Shown piece after piece: positions 16,215 through 24,607 of a stretch of DNA of 64,000 nucleotides (within the stretch, counting starts at the first letter, position 1; the number at the start of each line of letters is the position of its first letter). A model generated the notes under the pieces. It was not told the DNA's origin. It ran no database searches and saw nothing but the letters and a program-made list of their open reading frames with translations. The DNA is from Actinomadura sp. NBRC 104412 (GTDB taxonomy: Bacteria > Actinomycetota > Actinomycetes > Streptosporangiales > Streptosporangiaceae): the NCBI RefSeq assembly GCF_030269515.1, contig NZ_BSTM01000030.1, forward strand, positions 1 to 64,000. Direction: 5' to 3'. The translations under genes were made by a program, and so were the position numbers.

Positions 16215-17357
16215 TCAGACCGGCTGTACCGGCTGTACCGGCCGTATCTCGGCCGAGCGGGGCGTGGCCTTCAACCCGGGCAGGTCGGTGGTCGCGGCGC
16301 GCAGGTCGGCCACCGCCTCCTCGCCGAGATCGGACAGCATGATGTCGTAAGCCATGTCGTTCACCGTCTCCGGGCCCAGCTGCCTCTGGACGACAGCGGC
16401 GATGGTGTCGGTCAGCACTCTCTCATAGGCGGGGAACGCCACCATGCCCGCCACCGCCGGGTTCCATTCCATGTCCGCGCCCTCCGCGAGGTGGAACTGG
16501 AGCGCCCCGGTCACAGGGTCGAGGTGGTCCAGGTCGATCTCCGCGGCCACATGGCCGCGCGCCGCCAGCGTCCCCTCCTCGGTGAAAAGCAGCACCGGCA
16601 CGGTGAAGCCCACCCGCTCGGCGGGAGTGCGCACCCAGGGAATGGACGGCAGAGGCGGGACGTCGACATGGGTCAGGGCGGACAGCATCCGGAACGTCGC
16701 CAGGCCGAGCACGCTGTTGAGCGCCATCGCCGTGGCCCGGGTCACCGTCTCCGCCTCTCCGGGCTTGCGCGTGAGGTAGCCGGCGAAACCGTACGCGAGA
16801 ATCCGGTCCCTGACCGGGGAGCGCATGAAGACGCGCAGACGGACGCCGGTGACGGGAAGTTCGAACCATACGTCGGGGTCGTCGATCGCGGTCCAGACGT
16901 ATCGGTCCTCGACCCGGCTCAGCTTGGCCGTCAGGCTCAGCCTGTCCTTGACGCCGGTCCGGGACAGCGTCAGGACGTACAGCTCGCCGTCCAGCTCGGC
17001 GATCACCTCGTCGCCGAGCACCACCGCCAGTGAACGCGCCGACTCGCTCAGGTCGTGCAACGTCTTGCGGGGCATCCGGGTGACCAGCAGGTTTCGCGCA
17101 GCGGACTTCCCGTCTCCCCCGGACGCGACGTGCTCGATCTCCTTCTCGGCTTGCCTGGCCGTGTAGTTGCGCAGGCTGAACGCCACCACCTCGTCGTCGG
17201 TGCGCACACCGCAGGTGGCCTTCAAAGATTTCTTGGCGCTGAGCGGAAACGGCAAGTTCTGCCTGACGTACTTGGTCGCGTCCACGAACAACGGGACGTC
17301 GTCATCGAAGAGACGCAGAACATAGAATTCTTCTTTGGTGTGCGTACTTTTAGCCAA
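16215..17357 (-). CDS. Unknown 380-residue protein at the edge of the secretion cluster
   Basis: No recognised domain. The product is soluble, with no signal peptide or membrane helix, and has a mixed alpha/beta composition. It ends with two copies of VQP. The most plausible start is the TTG at 17357, preceded by AGAAGG at good spacing; a GTG at 17384 is the alternative. It is divergent from the CHC2-type zinc protein and lies between the cell-surface block and the type IV-like cluster. It may belong to the latter by position only. Confidence 0.6.
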   Translation of the reverse strand: MAKSTHTKEEFYVLRLFDDDVPLFVDATKYVRQNLPFPLSAKKSLKATCGVRTDDEVVAFSLRNYTARQAEKEIEHVASGGDGKSAARNLLVTRMPRKTLHDLSESARSLAVVLGDEVIAELDGELYVLTLSRTGVKDRLSLTAKLSRVEDRYVWTAIDDPDVWFELPVTGVRLRVFMRSPVRDRILAYGFAGYLTRKPGEAETVTRATAMALNSVLGLATFRMLSALTHVDVPPLPSIPWVRTPAERVGFTVPVLLFTEEGTLAARGHVAAEIDLDHLDPVTGALQFHLAEGADMEWNPAVAGMVAFPAYERVLTDTIAAVVQRQLGPETVNDMAYDIMLSDLGEEAVADLRAATTDLPGLKATPRSAEIRPVQPVQPV

Positions 17358-17563
17358 CGTCCACCTTCTTCGTGTCCCCTCCACCGACCGTCGGCCAATC
17401 GCCGGTTATGTTGTAAGCCTGGCCGGGCTCGGCACCGATCCATCATCATGACCGTTCGGGGGCGCACCGATTCGGCAAGCGCCGGATCGAGCGGGTGCGG
17501 ATCGCCTCGCGGTCAGGACGGTAAGCATGCGATCCCTCGGACAGACCACGGAGGCAAGGACAC

Positions 17564-18562
17564 ATGAACAAGCTGACCGACTACGTGCTCGCCGTCCGTA
17601 CCGCAGGGTCGCCACCGGGGCCGGAGGGCATCAAGACCGTGGACCTCGTCCCCGGCGAGGGCGACATCACCTCCTCGACACTCGACGCGCTGCGGACCAG
17701 CGGACTGATCCCCGAGGACTTCCGGTCACGGGTGATCTACCTTGCGCCCGAAGGCCCCGGCTGTCTGGTGCCGTACACCGCGCTGTGCGGATTCGCCGGG
17801 CGGCGTGTCGACGCGTACGCCGGCGGCACCGTCCTGGAGTTCTCCCGGCTCGACCAGGAGGACCTCCCGGATGCCGGCAGACCTCCGGGGCATCTGATGT
17901 GGGCGCAGGTCGGCGGCCCCGCGGCCGAGGGCATCCCGACCGTGCACCTCGACCCGGACGGGGGGGCCACCCCGGAGGCGGTGAGCGTGATCCGCTACGC
18001 GGCGCGGCTTCGGATGGTACCGCCGGAGTCGGCCCATGGCGCGCTGGTCATGCTCATGATCGTGGCCGCGATCCGCCGCCGGACCGAGGACCGGTTCCCG
18101 TACCTGTCCACCGGGACCGAGCCCGCTCCGGTGACCAAGGCCGACCCGAACCAGGGCATCGACCTGGAAAACATCCGGCGGGGCGCGGCACGGCACCGGC
18201 AGCTGCTGCGGGCCGGCCGCCGTGGCGCCGAGGTGGTGCCGCCCGTCCCGGTCTCGGACCGCAACAAGCGCCTCACACGAGCCAACAACGCGGACATCCG
18301 TGTCGTGCTGAGGCGGCTGGGCTCATCGCCCGAAGCCGACGATGCCGGCCACTGGCACTGCCCGCGTGCGCGCCGGCATCGCCACGGCGACAGGAATCCG
18401 TCGATGACGGTGTACAAGGACAATCGCGCCAGATGCCAGCACTGCGACGCCGAGAAGATAGGCCCGCTCCGGCTGATCGTGGATGTGCTGGGACTGACGC
18501 CGGACGAGGCGGCCACCTTCATCCTGGAGTCCGACCGTGCGATCGGAGCGCACGCCGGCTGA
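17564..18562 (+). CDS. Protein with C-terminal CHC2 (primase-type) zinc-finger-like module
   Basis: A 332-residue protein. The first ~240 residues have no recognised fold. The C-terminal part (about 265-325) reads HWHCPRARRHRHGDRNPSMT, then VYKDNRARCQHCDAEKIGPL. This spacing of Cys/His, NPS, strand and CxxC matches the zinc finger of DnaG-type primases (CP-H...PS...C-C). No TOPRIM catalytic domain is present. It may bind DNA or RNA rather than prime. GGAGGCAAGG lies upstream of the ATG. It is followed about 100 bp later by another rightward unknown gene, and both precede the Tad/type IV-like genes. Confidence 0.65.
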   Translation: MNKLTDYVLAVRTAGSPPGPEGIKTVDLVPGEGDITSSTLDALRTSGLIPEDFRSRVIYLAPEGPGCLVPYTALCGFAGRRVDAYAGGTVLEFSRLDQEDLPDAGRPPGHLMWAQVGGPAAEGIPTVHLDPDGGATPEAVSVIRYAARLRMVPPESAHGALVMLMIVAAIRRRTEDRFPYLSTGTEPAPVTKADPNQGIDLENIRRGAARHRQLLRAGRRGAEVVPPVPVSDRNKRLTRANNADIRVVLRRLGSSPEADDAGHWHCPRARRHRHGDRNPSMTVYKDNRARCQHCDAEKIGPLRLIVDVLGLTPDEAATFILESDRAIGAHAG

Positions 18563-18668
18563 GCGGTAGGGTTCGAACGAGGCTGCCGCCAGGGTGGAGA
18601 AAGCGCCATTGCATGAATCGCGACCAGCACAGGACCGGCCGGACGAGCCGGGCAGGAGGCTGGGTTTC

Positions 18669-19157
18669 ATGGTGCTCACCGTCGACGGCCAGGATGCCGG
18701 CGTCCTGCATCGCAGCGTGCTGGACCTGGTCGCGGAGATCGCCGGTCGGCTGGGCGGCGGCCACGCCACCGCGCTTGGCACCCGGCCGGCCGCGTTCGAC
18801 GCCGACCAGATGCCGCGGCTGCGGCGTGAGCTGGAGCAGGTCGCCGCGTTCGCGGACGCCACCCGGCGCCACGGGTGGTCGCTGGGGGAACTGGCCGCCG
18901 CCCCGGGAGAGCGGCCGGTCCCGCTGCTGGAGACCGAGCAGGGCACGGTGTGGGTGAATCCGGTCCGCGGGTTCGAGCTGCACGGCCCAGCCGGTGTGCG
19001 GCCGCTCACCGAACTGGCCGGAATGCCGGGTACCGTACGCCGGACGCCCGTGACCCGCCTCATGGGTCCGTTGCTGGCGGCGGCGGCACGCGCGCGTCGA
19101 CTGGAGATCCGAGAGCGGGACCGACCGGCGCCACCGCGCCCGGTCAGTGAGCGGTGA
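18669..19157 (+). CDS. Unknown 162-residue protein
   Basis: No known domain recognised. The protein is Arg/Ala-rich and soluble, and the last ~30 residues are strongly basic. The ATG at 18669 has AGGAGG nine bases upstream, which decides the start against an upstream GTG at 18594. Its 3' end overlaps the convergent CpaF-like gene by 14 bp. By position it is part of the secretion-like cluster. Confidence 0.6.
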   Translation: MVLTVDGQDAGVLHRSVLDLVAEIAGRLGGGHATALGTRPAAFDADQMPRLRRELEQVAAFADATRRHGWSLGELAAAPGERPVPLLETEQGTVWVNPVRGFELHGPAGVRPLTELAGMPGTVRRTPVTRLMGPLLAAAARARRLEIRERDRPAPPRPVSER

Positions 19158-20316
19158 CCTTGCCGGGCGCCGCGAACCGGCCGGAGACGGTGTACCGCAC
19201 CCCAGTGGTGAACGGCGTCCGCGGGTTGGCGATCAGGGCGCCGATTTGCCCGGCCGCCGCCATCTCCTCCGCCTCCCCACCCAGGCGGACCCCGACGACG
19301 TAGTCGGCGCACAGCGGACTCACCGCCGCGACGCACCCCCGGGGGAGCACCCCGAACGGGCCCAGGAAGATCCGGCTGCCCGGCGGGATGAGCGAAGCGA
19401 AGGCCCGCAGGACGACCCAGGCCGCCGGCCCTGTCAGCGTCACGGCGCTCAGGTCGCGCAGCGTCCGCTCGACCTCGGAGATCTGCTGGCGGGTGACGAC
19501 GCCGGCGTCGACGAGCGCGGCCGTGTCCGTGGGCCCGACATTACGGCGGCTCACGATGATGGAGCCGCCGGACTCGGTCAACACGGCGCCCGCGTCGTCC
19601 GAGGAGACGATGACCGCCTCGACGGCCCGTCTTGCGGCGTCAATGGCCCCGAAACCGGGAATCTCCCGAACGCCGGACGAACCGCAGACAATCACCTCGG
19701 TACCCCGGATGTGAATCTCCTCCACATCCGGGTCGCGCCACAGCTCCCCCAGGAGATGCCATCCGTTCAGCAGGTCGTGAACCTTGGCGGCCAGGCCGCT
19801 GTCTCCCTGAGCCGGCCCGATCAGCGCTTTCAACCCGGCTGCCCGCCGCGGCCCGTCGACGACGTCGGCCGGCCGCGCCGTGAAGTGCCCGCGCAGCGAG
19901 TGGTACAGCCGCTCGGCGGCCTCCCAGGACGGGGAGGACGGAGCGGACGGAGCGGACGCGGCCGTGGGAGGGGCCGGCCACTGCGCCGGCCGGACGGACG
20001 CCGGCTCCGACGAGGCACCGTTAGCCGCGGGTACGCCTTTCGCCACGGGCGCGCCTTTCGCCACGGGCACGGCCGCCCCGACCTCCGTGGATCCCTTGGT
20101 CTTCCCTGCCTTTCTCGCTTCCCTGACCTCGTCGGCCTCCCTGGGCGCCTTGGGGGGTCTAGGCGCCTTGGCCCGGGGGGCGCGCCCCTTTCCGGCCGCC
20201 CGTTCGCCCTGCGGCGCCTGACCCGGCTGGGGGGCCGCCCCGTCCCCGTCCGCTTCGGTGACGCCGATGAACGCCCAGAAGTCCATGCCCTGATCGAAGT
20301 CCTGGTCACTCGCCAT
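19144..20316 (-). CDS. CpaF/TadA-like protein lacking the P-loop
   Basis: A 390-residue protein. An N-terminal Pro/Ala/Lys-rich linker (to about 130) precedes a region resembling the CpaF/VirB11 N-terminal domain (WRDPDVEEIHIRGTEVIVCG). The following part is laid out like a CpaF ATPase. Where the Walker A should be (LTGPPGAGKTTLLRA-type), this protein has LTGPAAWVVLRAFASLIPPG (about 291-310), with no GKT. It therefore probably cannot bind or hydrolyse ATP. The ATG at 20316 has GGGAAGGA upstream. It follows the TadZ-like gene by 41 bp. It may be a structural partner of the VirB4-like motor. Confidence 0.75.
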   Translation of the reverse strand: MASDQDFDQGMDFWAFIGVTEADGDGAAPQPGQAPQGERAAGKGRAPRAKAPRPPKAPREADEVREARKAGKTKGSTEVGAAVPVAKGAPVAKGVPAANGASSEPASVRPAQWPAPPTAASAPSAPSSPSWEAAERLYHSLRGHFTARPADVVDGPRRAAGLKALIGPAQGDSGLAAKVHDLLNGWHLLGELWRDPDVEEIHIRGTEVIVCGSSGVREIPGFGAIDAARRAVEAVIVSSDDAGAVLTESGGSIIVSRRNVGPTDTAALVDAGVVTRQQISEVERTLRDLSAVTLTGPAAWVVLRAFASLIPPGSRIFLGPFGVLPRGCVAAVSPLCADYVVGVRLGGEAEEMAAAGQIGALIANPRTPFTTGVRYTVSGRFAAPGKVTAH

Positions 20317-20357
20317 GATGGTCGGTCCTTCCCTGAGAGATTCGTCGGCGGCGCTGA

Positions 20358-21959
20358 TCAGACCCGGTTCAGTCCGAGCACCTTCTTCCACAGATTCGCG
20401 CGGCCGTTCCCCGGCGGGTTGAGAGTCGCCGTGCCGAACGCGGTCTCACCGGTCACGGCCTGGAGGATCTCGCGGAACGTTGCGTCCAGCCCTGAGCCGA
20501 CGTGCATGCCGACCAGCCGGTGGTTGTTCACCGCCTGCATCCACTCCTCGTCGTCGGGAATCACCCCGACGAGCCGCCAGCCGGACAACAGGTCCATCAC
20601 GTCCTCCGGGCCGCAGTCCACGTCGCCGCGGGCCCGGTTGAGCACCAGCGACAGCTTGCGCGGATCCACGCGCCCGTCCCGGGAGTGCTGCGGCAACGTG
20701 ATCGCCCGCAGCCAGGCTTGGGCGGCCTCCAACGTCACCCGGTTGGGCTCGACCGGGACGAGTATCGCGTCGGCCTCGGGCAGGATCAGCTCGGTGAAGG
20801 TCGTGTGGTACAGCTCCGCCACCGGCGTATCGACGAACACGAAGTCGAACGCGTCCCGCAGCGCCGCGATGATCCGCTGGTACAGCTTCGCGTTGATCAC
20901 GGCCGGGTCGGCGGCCACGATGTCGGGCGGCCCGAGCAGCGCGTAGAGGTCTATCTCGGCGATGCGCGCCATGTGGCCGCGCAGGGCCTGCGGGTACAGG
21001 GCTCCGGGGTGCTGGAACACATCGAGAATCGTCGGGGAGTCCAGGGAGAGGTAGCGCCCGACGTCGGCTTGCTGGAAATTGGTGTCCACCAGGGCCACCG
21101 TGCCCGCCCTGTCCACCGCCTGCAGCAGGCGGGCCGCGTACACGGCCAGATTCACCGTCATGCTGGTCTTGCCGACCCCGCCCTTGGCCGCGGTGACGGC
21201 GATGACCTTGCCGCGGCGGCCGACGGATTCCGGCGTCTCGGCAGCCACCGGTTGTCGCGCCGGCCACGCGAGCGAGGCAGCGGGCCTGGGCGGCTGCTCG
21301 GCGGTCGCCGCACCCGCGACACGAAGGTCGGACCTGGACGACTCGACGGTCGCCCCACCCGCGACACGAAGGTCGGACCTGGACGACTCGACGGTCGCCC
21401 CACCCGCGACACGAAGGTCGGACCTGGACGACTCGACGGTCGCCCCACCCGCGACACGAAGGTCGGACCTCGGCGGCTCGGCGTTCGCCGCACCCGCGAC
21501 ACGAAGGTCGGACCTCGGCGGCTCGGCGTTCGCCGCACCCGCGCCGCGGGGGGTGGCCGCCGCGTGTACGGCGTGGGGCCCGGCCGCGGTCGTCCCGTCC
21601 GGATTGCGGGTGGCGCCGAGCATCGTCAACAGTTCCGACAGCCGCAGTCGGCCGCCGGTGACGCACACCCCGGAGCCGAACTCGTCCCCCCGTTTCTTGA
21701 AATGGTCGTGGACCAGCACGGTGAAGCCGTTGCCCGCCAGCCCGTTCGCCAGCACGCTCACGTCGGCGCCCGGAAGGTCCTCGATGAATCCAGGCGCGAA
21801 CATGAACGCGGCCGGGCGGCCGACCCGGCCGCTTTTGGAGAGGGCGCGAAGTTCGGCCGCCGAGGCGACGTCGAACACGGCGGTGAACCTCCCGGTCTCC
21901 CGCAACTTTCCCGCGACGCTCGGATCCCCCGCCACGACGAGGTTCGGCGTAGTTGCCAT
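20358..21959 (-). CDS. TadZ/CpaE-like ParA-family ATPase
   Basis: A 533-residue protein. An N-terminal receiver-like domain (about 1-130) is followed by a repeat region (about 141-221). A MinD/ParA ATPase domain follows, with deviant Walker A AAKGGVGKTSM near residue 255 and a conserved NRARGD region later. This layout is typical of TadZ/CpaE, which positions Tad/type IV-like machines at the pole. The ATG at 21959 starts MATTPNLVV; the open frame extends upstream but without family similarity. It is divergent from the VirB4-like gene (138 bp between starts) and upstream of the CpaF-like gene. Confidence 0.85.
   Translation of the reverse strand: MATTPNLVVAGDPSVAGKLRETGRFTAVFDVASAAELRALSKSGRVGRPAAFMFAPGFIEDLPGADVSVLANGLAGNGFTVLVHDHFKKRGDEFGSGVCVTGGRLRLSELLTMLGATRNPDGTTAAGPHAVHAAATPRGAGAANAEPPRSDLRVAGAANAEPPRSDLRVAGGATVESSRSDLRVAGGATVESSRSDLRVAGGATVESSRSDLRVAGAATAEQPPRPAASLAWPARQPVAAETPESVGRRGKVIAVTAAKGGVGKTSMTVNLAVYAARLLQAVDRAGTVALVDTNFQQADVGRYLSLDSPTILDVFQHPGALYPQALRGHMARIAEIDLYALLGPPDIVAADPAVINAKLYQRIIAALRDAFDFVFVDTPVAELYHTTFTELILPEADAILVPVEPNRVTLEAAQAWLRAITLPQHSRDGRVDPRKLSLVLNRARGDVDCGPEDVMDLLSGWRLVGVIPDDEEWMQAVNNHRLVGMHVGSGLDATFREILQAVTGETAFGTATLNPPGNGRANLWKKVLGLNRV
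21311..21540 (-). repeat. 45-bp tandem repeat, five units, inside the TadZ-like gene
   Basis: Five adjacent 45 bp units begin at 21311, 21356, 21401, 21446 and 21491, plus a short partial copy. Each encodes 15 residues of the form AGGATVESSRSDLRV or AGAANAEPPRSDLRV. The three middle units are nearly identical, which implies recent slippage or recombination. The unit is a multiple of three, so copy changes keep the frame. Confidence 0.9.
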
Positions 21960-22096
21960 CTCTGGTCCCCAGGTTGTCCGCCAACCGGTGCAGGCGGTTG
22001 GTCTCTGCTGCGATCGTGCGGACAAGGGCGGCTGCGGCCACCACCGATTTCCGGACGATCCCCCCGAGACCTTACGCAAACCGGGAGACGACATAC

Positions 22097-24607
22097 ATGG
22101 CGCACCTCAGGGCGACGCTCCGGCGGCTGGCAGGAGTCGGCCGAGCAGGCCGGTCGGAGGCCGATACCGCCACCATGTGGACGACGCCGTACGCATGGCG
22201 CACCGCCGACGGCATCTACGTCGGCCACAACGGCGAGGTGTGGATGTACCGCGCCCTGCCGCTGTCGCCGATGAAATGGGAGGATCCGGAGCAGCAGCTG
22301 ACGCTCGCCCTGCCGCTCGCACGGCTTTTGGGCGAGCTCGGGGGAACATCCCGGCAGCCCATCGGCGGCCTGGCCACGCTGTCCAGCAACCGGCACATCC
22401 ACGTCATCTCGATCACCTGGGACGACCTGGTCGTCCCACCGCAGGAGAACGCCCCTGCCCTGCGGTCCTACCAGGCCGGGGCCTTCGGGTTCCTGGCCCC
22501 CCGGCGGACCCTGCTCGTCGGGGTGCTGCTCCGGTCGTCACTGATGGACAAGGCGTCCAGAACGGATCGGAACGCGAGCGGCGTGGCGAAGTTCAAGGCG
22601 CTCACGGAACTGGTCAAGGAGTCCATCGCCGAGGACGTGCCGAACCTGGAGCTCTACCGCAAGGACATCGAGCTCCTCCAGGTCATCTTCGAGCGGGGGA
22701 ACGCGCGGCCGCCCACCCGCCAGGAACTGGACCACCTGGAGTCCTGGTACAACCTCGGGCGCGGCCCGGACGCGGTCCTTGAGGAGTTGCCCACCCGGCT
22801 TCGCGTGCACGGTCTCGGAGAGCTGGAGATGGCCGCCGTGATGCGCTTCGACCAGCCGATCCTGGAATCCCCGCACTCGCAGTGGGCGATGGAGGCGGTC
22901 AGCCTGCCTGGCGACGCGCCGCACGTCATCTCCATCCGCGCCGAACTGGAGCCGGCGAACCTGACGCGGGCCCGAGCCCGCAGGGCGCAGCGCCGGATCA
23001 TGGCGAACATGCAGGAGGAGCAGAAGACGCAGGACCTGGAAAAGGTCGAGCTGTCCAAGACCTTCCGGCAGGCCAAGGAGGTCGAGGACTACCTCGCAGG
23101 CTCCAACCAGCCGATGCTCGCCAACTGCAGCATCATCATGGCACGCGAGGTCAGTGGCGCCGCCCAGACCTACACCGACTACCTCAGCCAGGTCTACGGC
23201 ATCCAGATGAAGCCGCTGGAGCACCGGCAGATCCAGGCCCTGGAGGAGACCCTGCCGTGCTCCTCGGTACGGGTGAACCCGTTCCTCCAGGACGTCAACG
23301 TGCCGATGATCTCGCACGCCGGCCTCCAGTCGTTCTCCCACCTGGGCGACGGCACCGGGGTCTTCGGCGGCCTGATCGACCCGGACGGCACCCCGTTCTT
23401 CGTCGACCCCCTCGGCGCACCGCGCCGCAACCTGCCGCCGGTCTTCGGGATCTTCGGGGACCCCGGCAGCGGAAAGACGTTCTTCGCCCAGTCGGTCGCC
23501 ATCCAGTCCGCGCTGAACGGCCTGCCGGTGATCTTCGTCAATCCCAAGGGCGGGGACTCGCTCTACGGGATGGTCGACTACGCCCGCAAGCTCGGGCTGC
23601 CCAGCGGCCGGGTCTCCATGGCCGCCCTGGAGGAGGCCCCGGGCGCCTTCGACCCGTTCCGGTACGCGCCGCCGGTGATCGCTGCGGAGATCGCCAACGT
23701 GCACATCCTGGCTGCGCTGGACGACCACCGGGACGGACTGACACTGACCGAGCGGCTGGCTCTCGGGTCGGGTCTCAAACGCGGCGCGCTCAACGGAGCG
23801 CGCTGCGTGTGGGACGCCCTGCGGTACGTGCCCGGCGAGCAGGCCGAGCGGCTGCGCGGCCTGGTCGAGCAGCAGATGGAGGCGTCCAGCATGTTCGCCC
23901 TCGGCATCGCCCTCACGCCGCTGCCGCGCCTCGACATGACACAGCTCCTGACGCTCGTCGACTTCGATCGCGATCTGGGCCTCCCGGAGGGCAAGTCCCC
24001 CAGCGAGTACTCGGTATCGGAACGGATCGGACTCGCCGCCGTGCGCCTGGTCATCCGGGCGTCGTTGGAGATCCTCATCTCCAACCGGTCCGGGGTCCTG
24101 GTCGTGGACGAGGCGTGGACGTTCCTGTCGCAGGCGGAGGGCCTGGCCTCGCTGCAGCGCATCTCCCGGGAGGGCCGTTCGCTCAACATCCTCCCGGTCT
24201 TCCTCACCCAGCGGATCGCGGACGTCGTGACCAAGGACCTGGAGTCCTACCTCAGCCGCGTACTGGTGCTGAAGCTGAACGAGCGGAAGGAGGCGGAGGC
24301 GGCGCTGAACCTGTGCGGGCTCCAGCCGACTCCCGAGCGCATCGCCGATCTCCGCGATTTCGGGCCGCTGCCCCCCGAGAACGGCAAGCCCGGCCGCTGG
24401 GCGCGCGGCATCTTCCGCGATCTGGCGGGGCGGCACGCCCAGGTCGTCCTCGGGCCGACGCCCCCGGAGGCCGCCGCGGCCTACAGCACGCACCCCGAGG
24501 ACCGCCGGAAGCGCGAGGAGCGGCGGGCGGCCGCCGAGCGGGCCGGGCACGACGCCGCCGTACCCTCCAAGGCGAACGTCGAGGGAGACGCGTGGCTCAC
24601 CACCTGA
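22097..24607 (+). CDS. VirB4/TraE-like conjugation-type ATPase
   Basis: An 836-residue ATPase of the VirB4 family, the power unit of type IV secretion systems. The N-terminal half (about 1-420) resembles the VirB4 N-terminal domain. The C-terminal ATPase has Walker A GDPGSGKTFF (about 454), Walker B GVLVVDEAW (about 667) and the downstream FLTQRIADV motif. It is of full family length and looks intact. The ATG at 22097 has GGGAG upstream. The next gene starts inside its last codons, so the VirB6-like protein is translationally coupled. Confidence 0.92.
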   Translation: MAHLRATLRRLAGVGRAGRSEADTATMWTTPYAWRTADGIYVGHNGEVWMYRALPLSPMKWEDPEQQLTLALPLARLLGELGGTSRQPIGGLATLSSNRHIHVISITWDDLVVPPQENAPALRSYQAGAFGFLAPRRTLLVGVLLRSSLMDKASRTDRNASGVAKFKALTELVKESIAEDVPNLELYRKDIELLQVIFERGNARPPTRQELDHLESWYNLGRGPDAVLEELPTRLRVHGLGELEMAAVMRFDQPILESPHSQWAMEAVSLPGDAPHVISIRAELEPANLTRARARRAQRRIMANMQEEQKTQDLEKVELSKTFRQAKEVEDYLAGSNQPMLANCSIIMAREVSGAAQTYTDYLSQVYGIQMKPLEHRQIQALEETLPCSSVRVNPFLQDVNVPMISHAGLQSFSHLGDGTGVFGGLIDPDGTPFFVDPLGAPRRNLPPVFGIFGDPGSGKTFFAQSVAIQSALNGLPVIFVNPKGGDSLYGMVDYARKLGLPSGRVSMAALEEAPGAFDPFRYAPPVIAAEIANVHILAALDDHRDGLTLTERLALGSGLKRGALNGARCVWDALRYVPGEQAERLRGLVEQQMEASSMFALGIALTPLPRLDMTQLLTLVDFDRDLGLPEGKSPSEYSVSERIGLAAVRLVIRASLEILISNRSGVLVVDEAWTFLSQAEGLASLQRISREGRSLNILPVFLTQRIADVVTKDLESYLSRVLVLKLNERKEAEAALNLCGLQPTPERIADLRDFGPLPPENGKPGRWARGIFRDLAGRHAQVVLGPTPPEAAAAYSTHPEDRRKREERRAAAERAGHDAAVPSKANVEGDAWLTT

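Noticed and set aside
21311..21540. Possible CRISPR array
   Set aside because: Repeats are directly adjacent without unique spacers and are in frame inside a coding gene.
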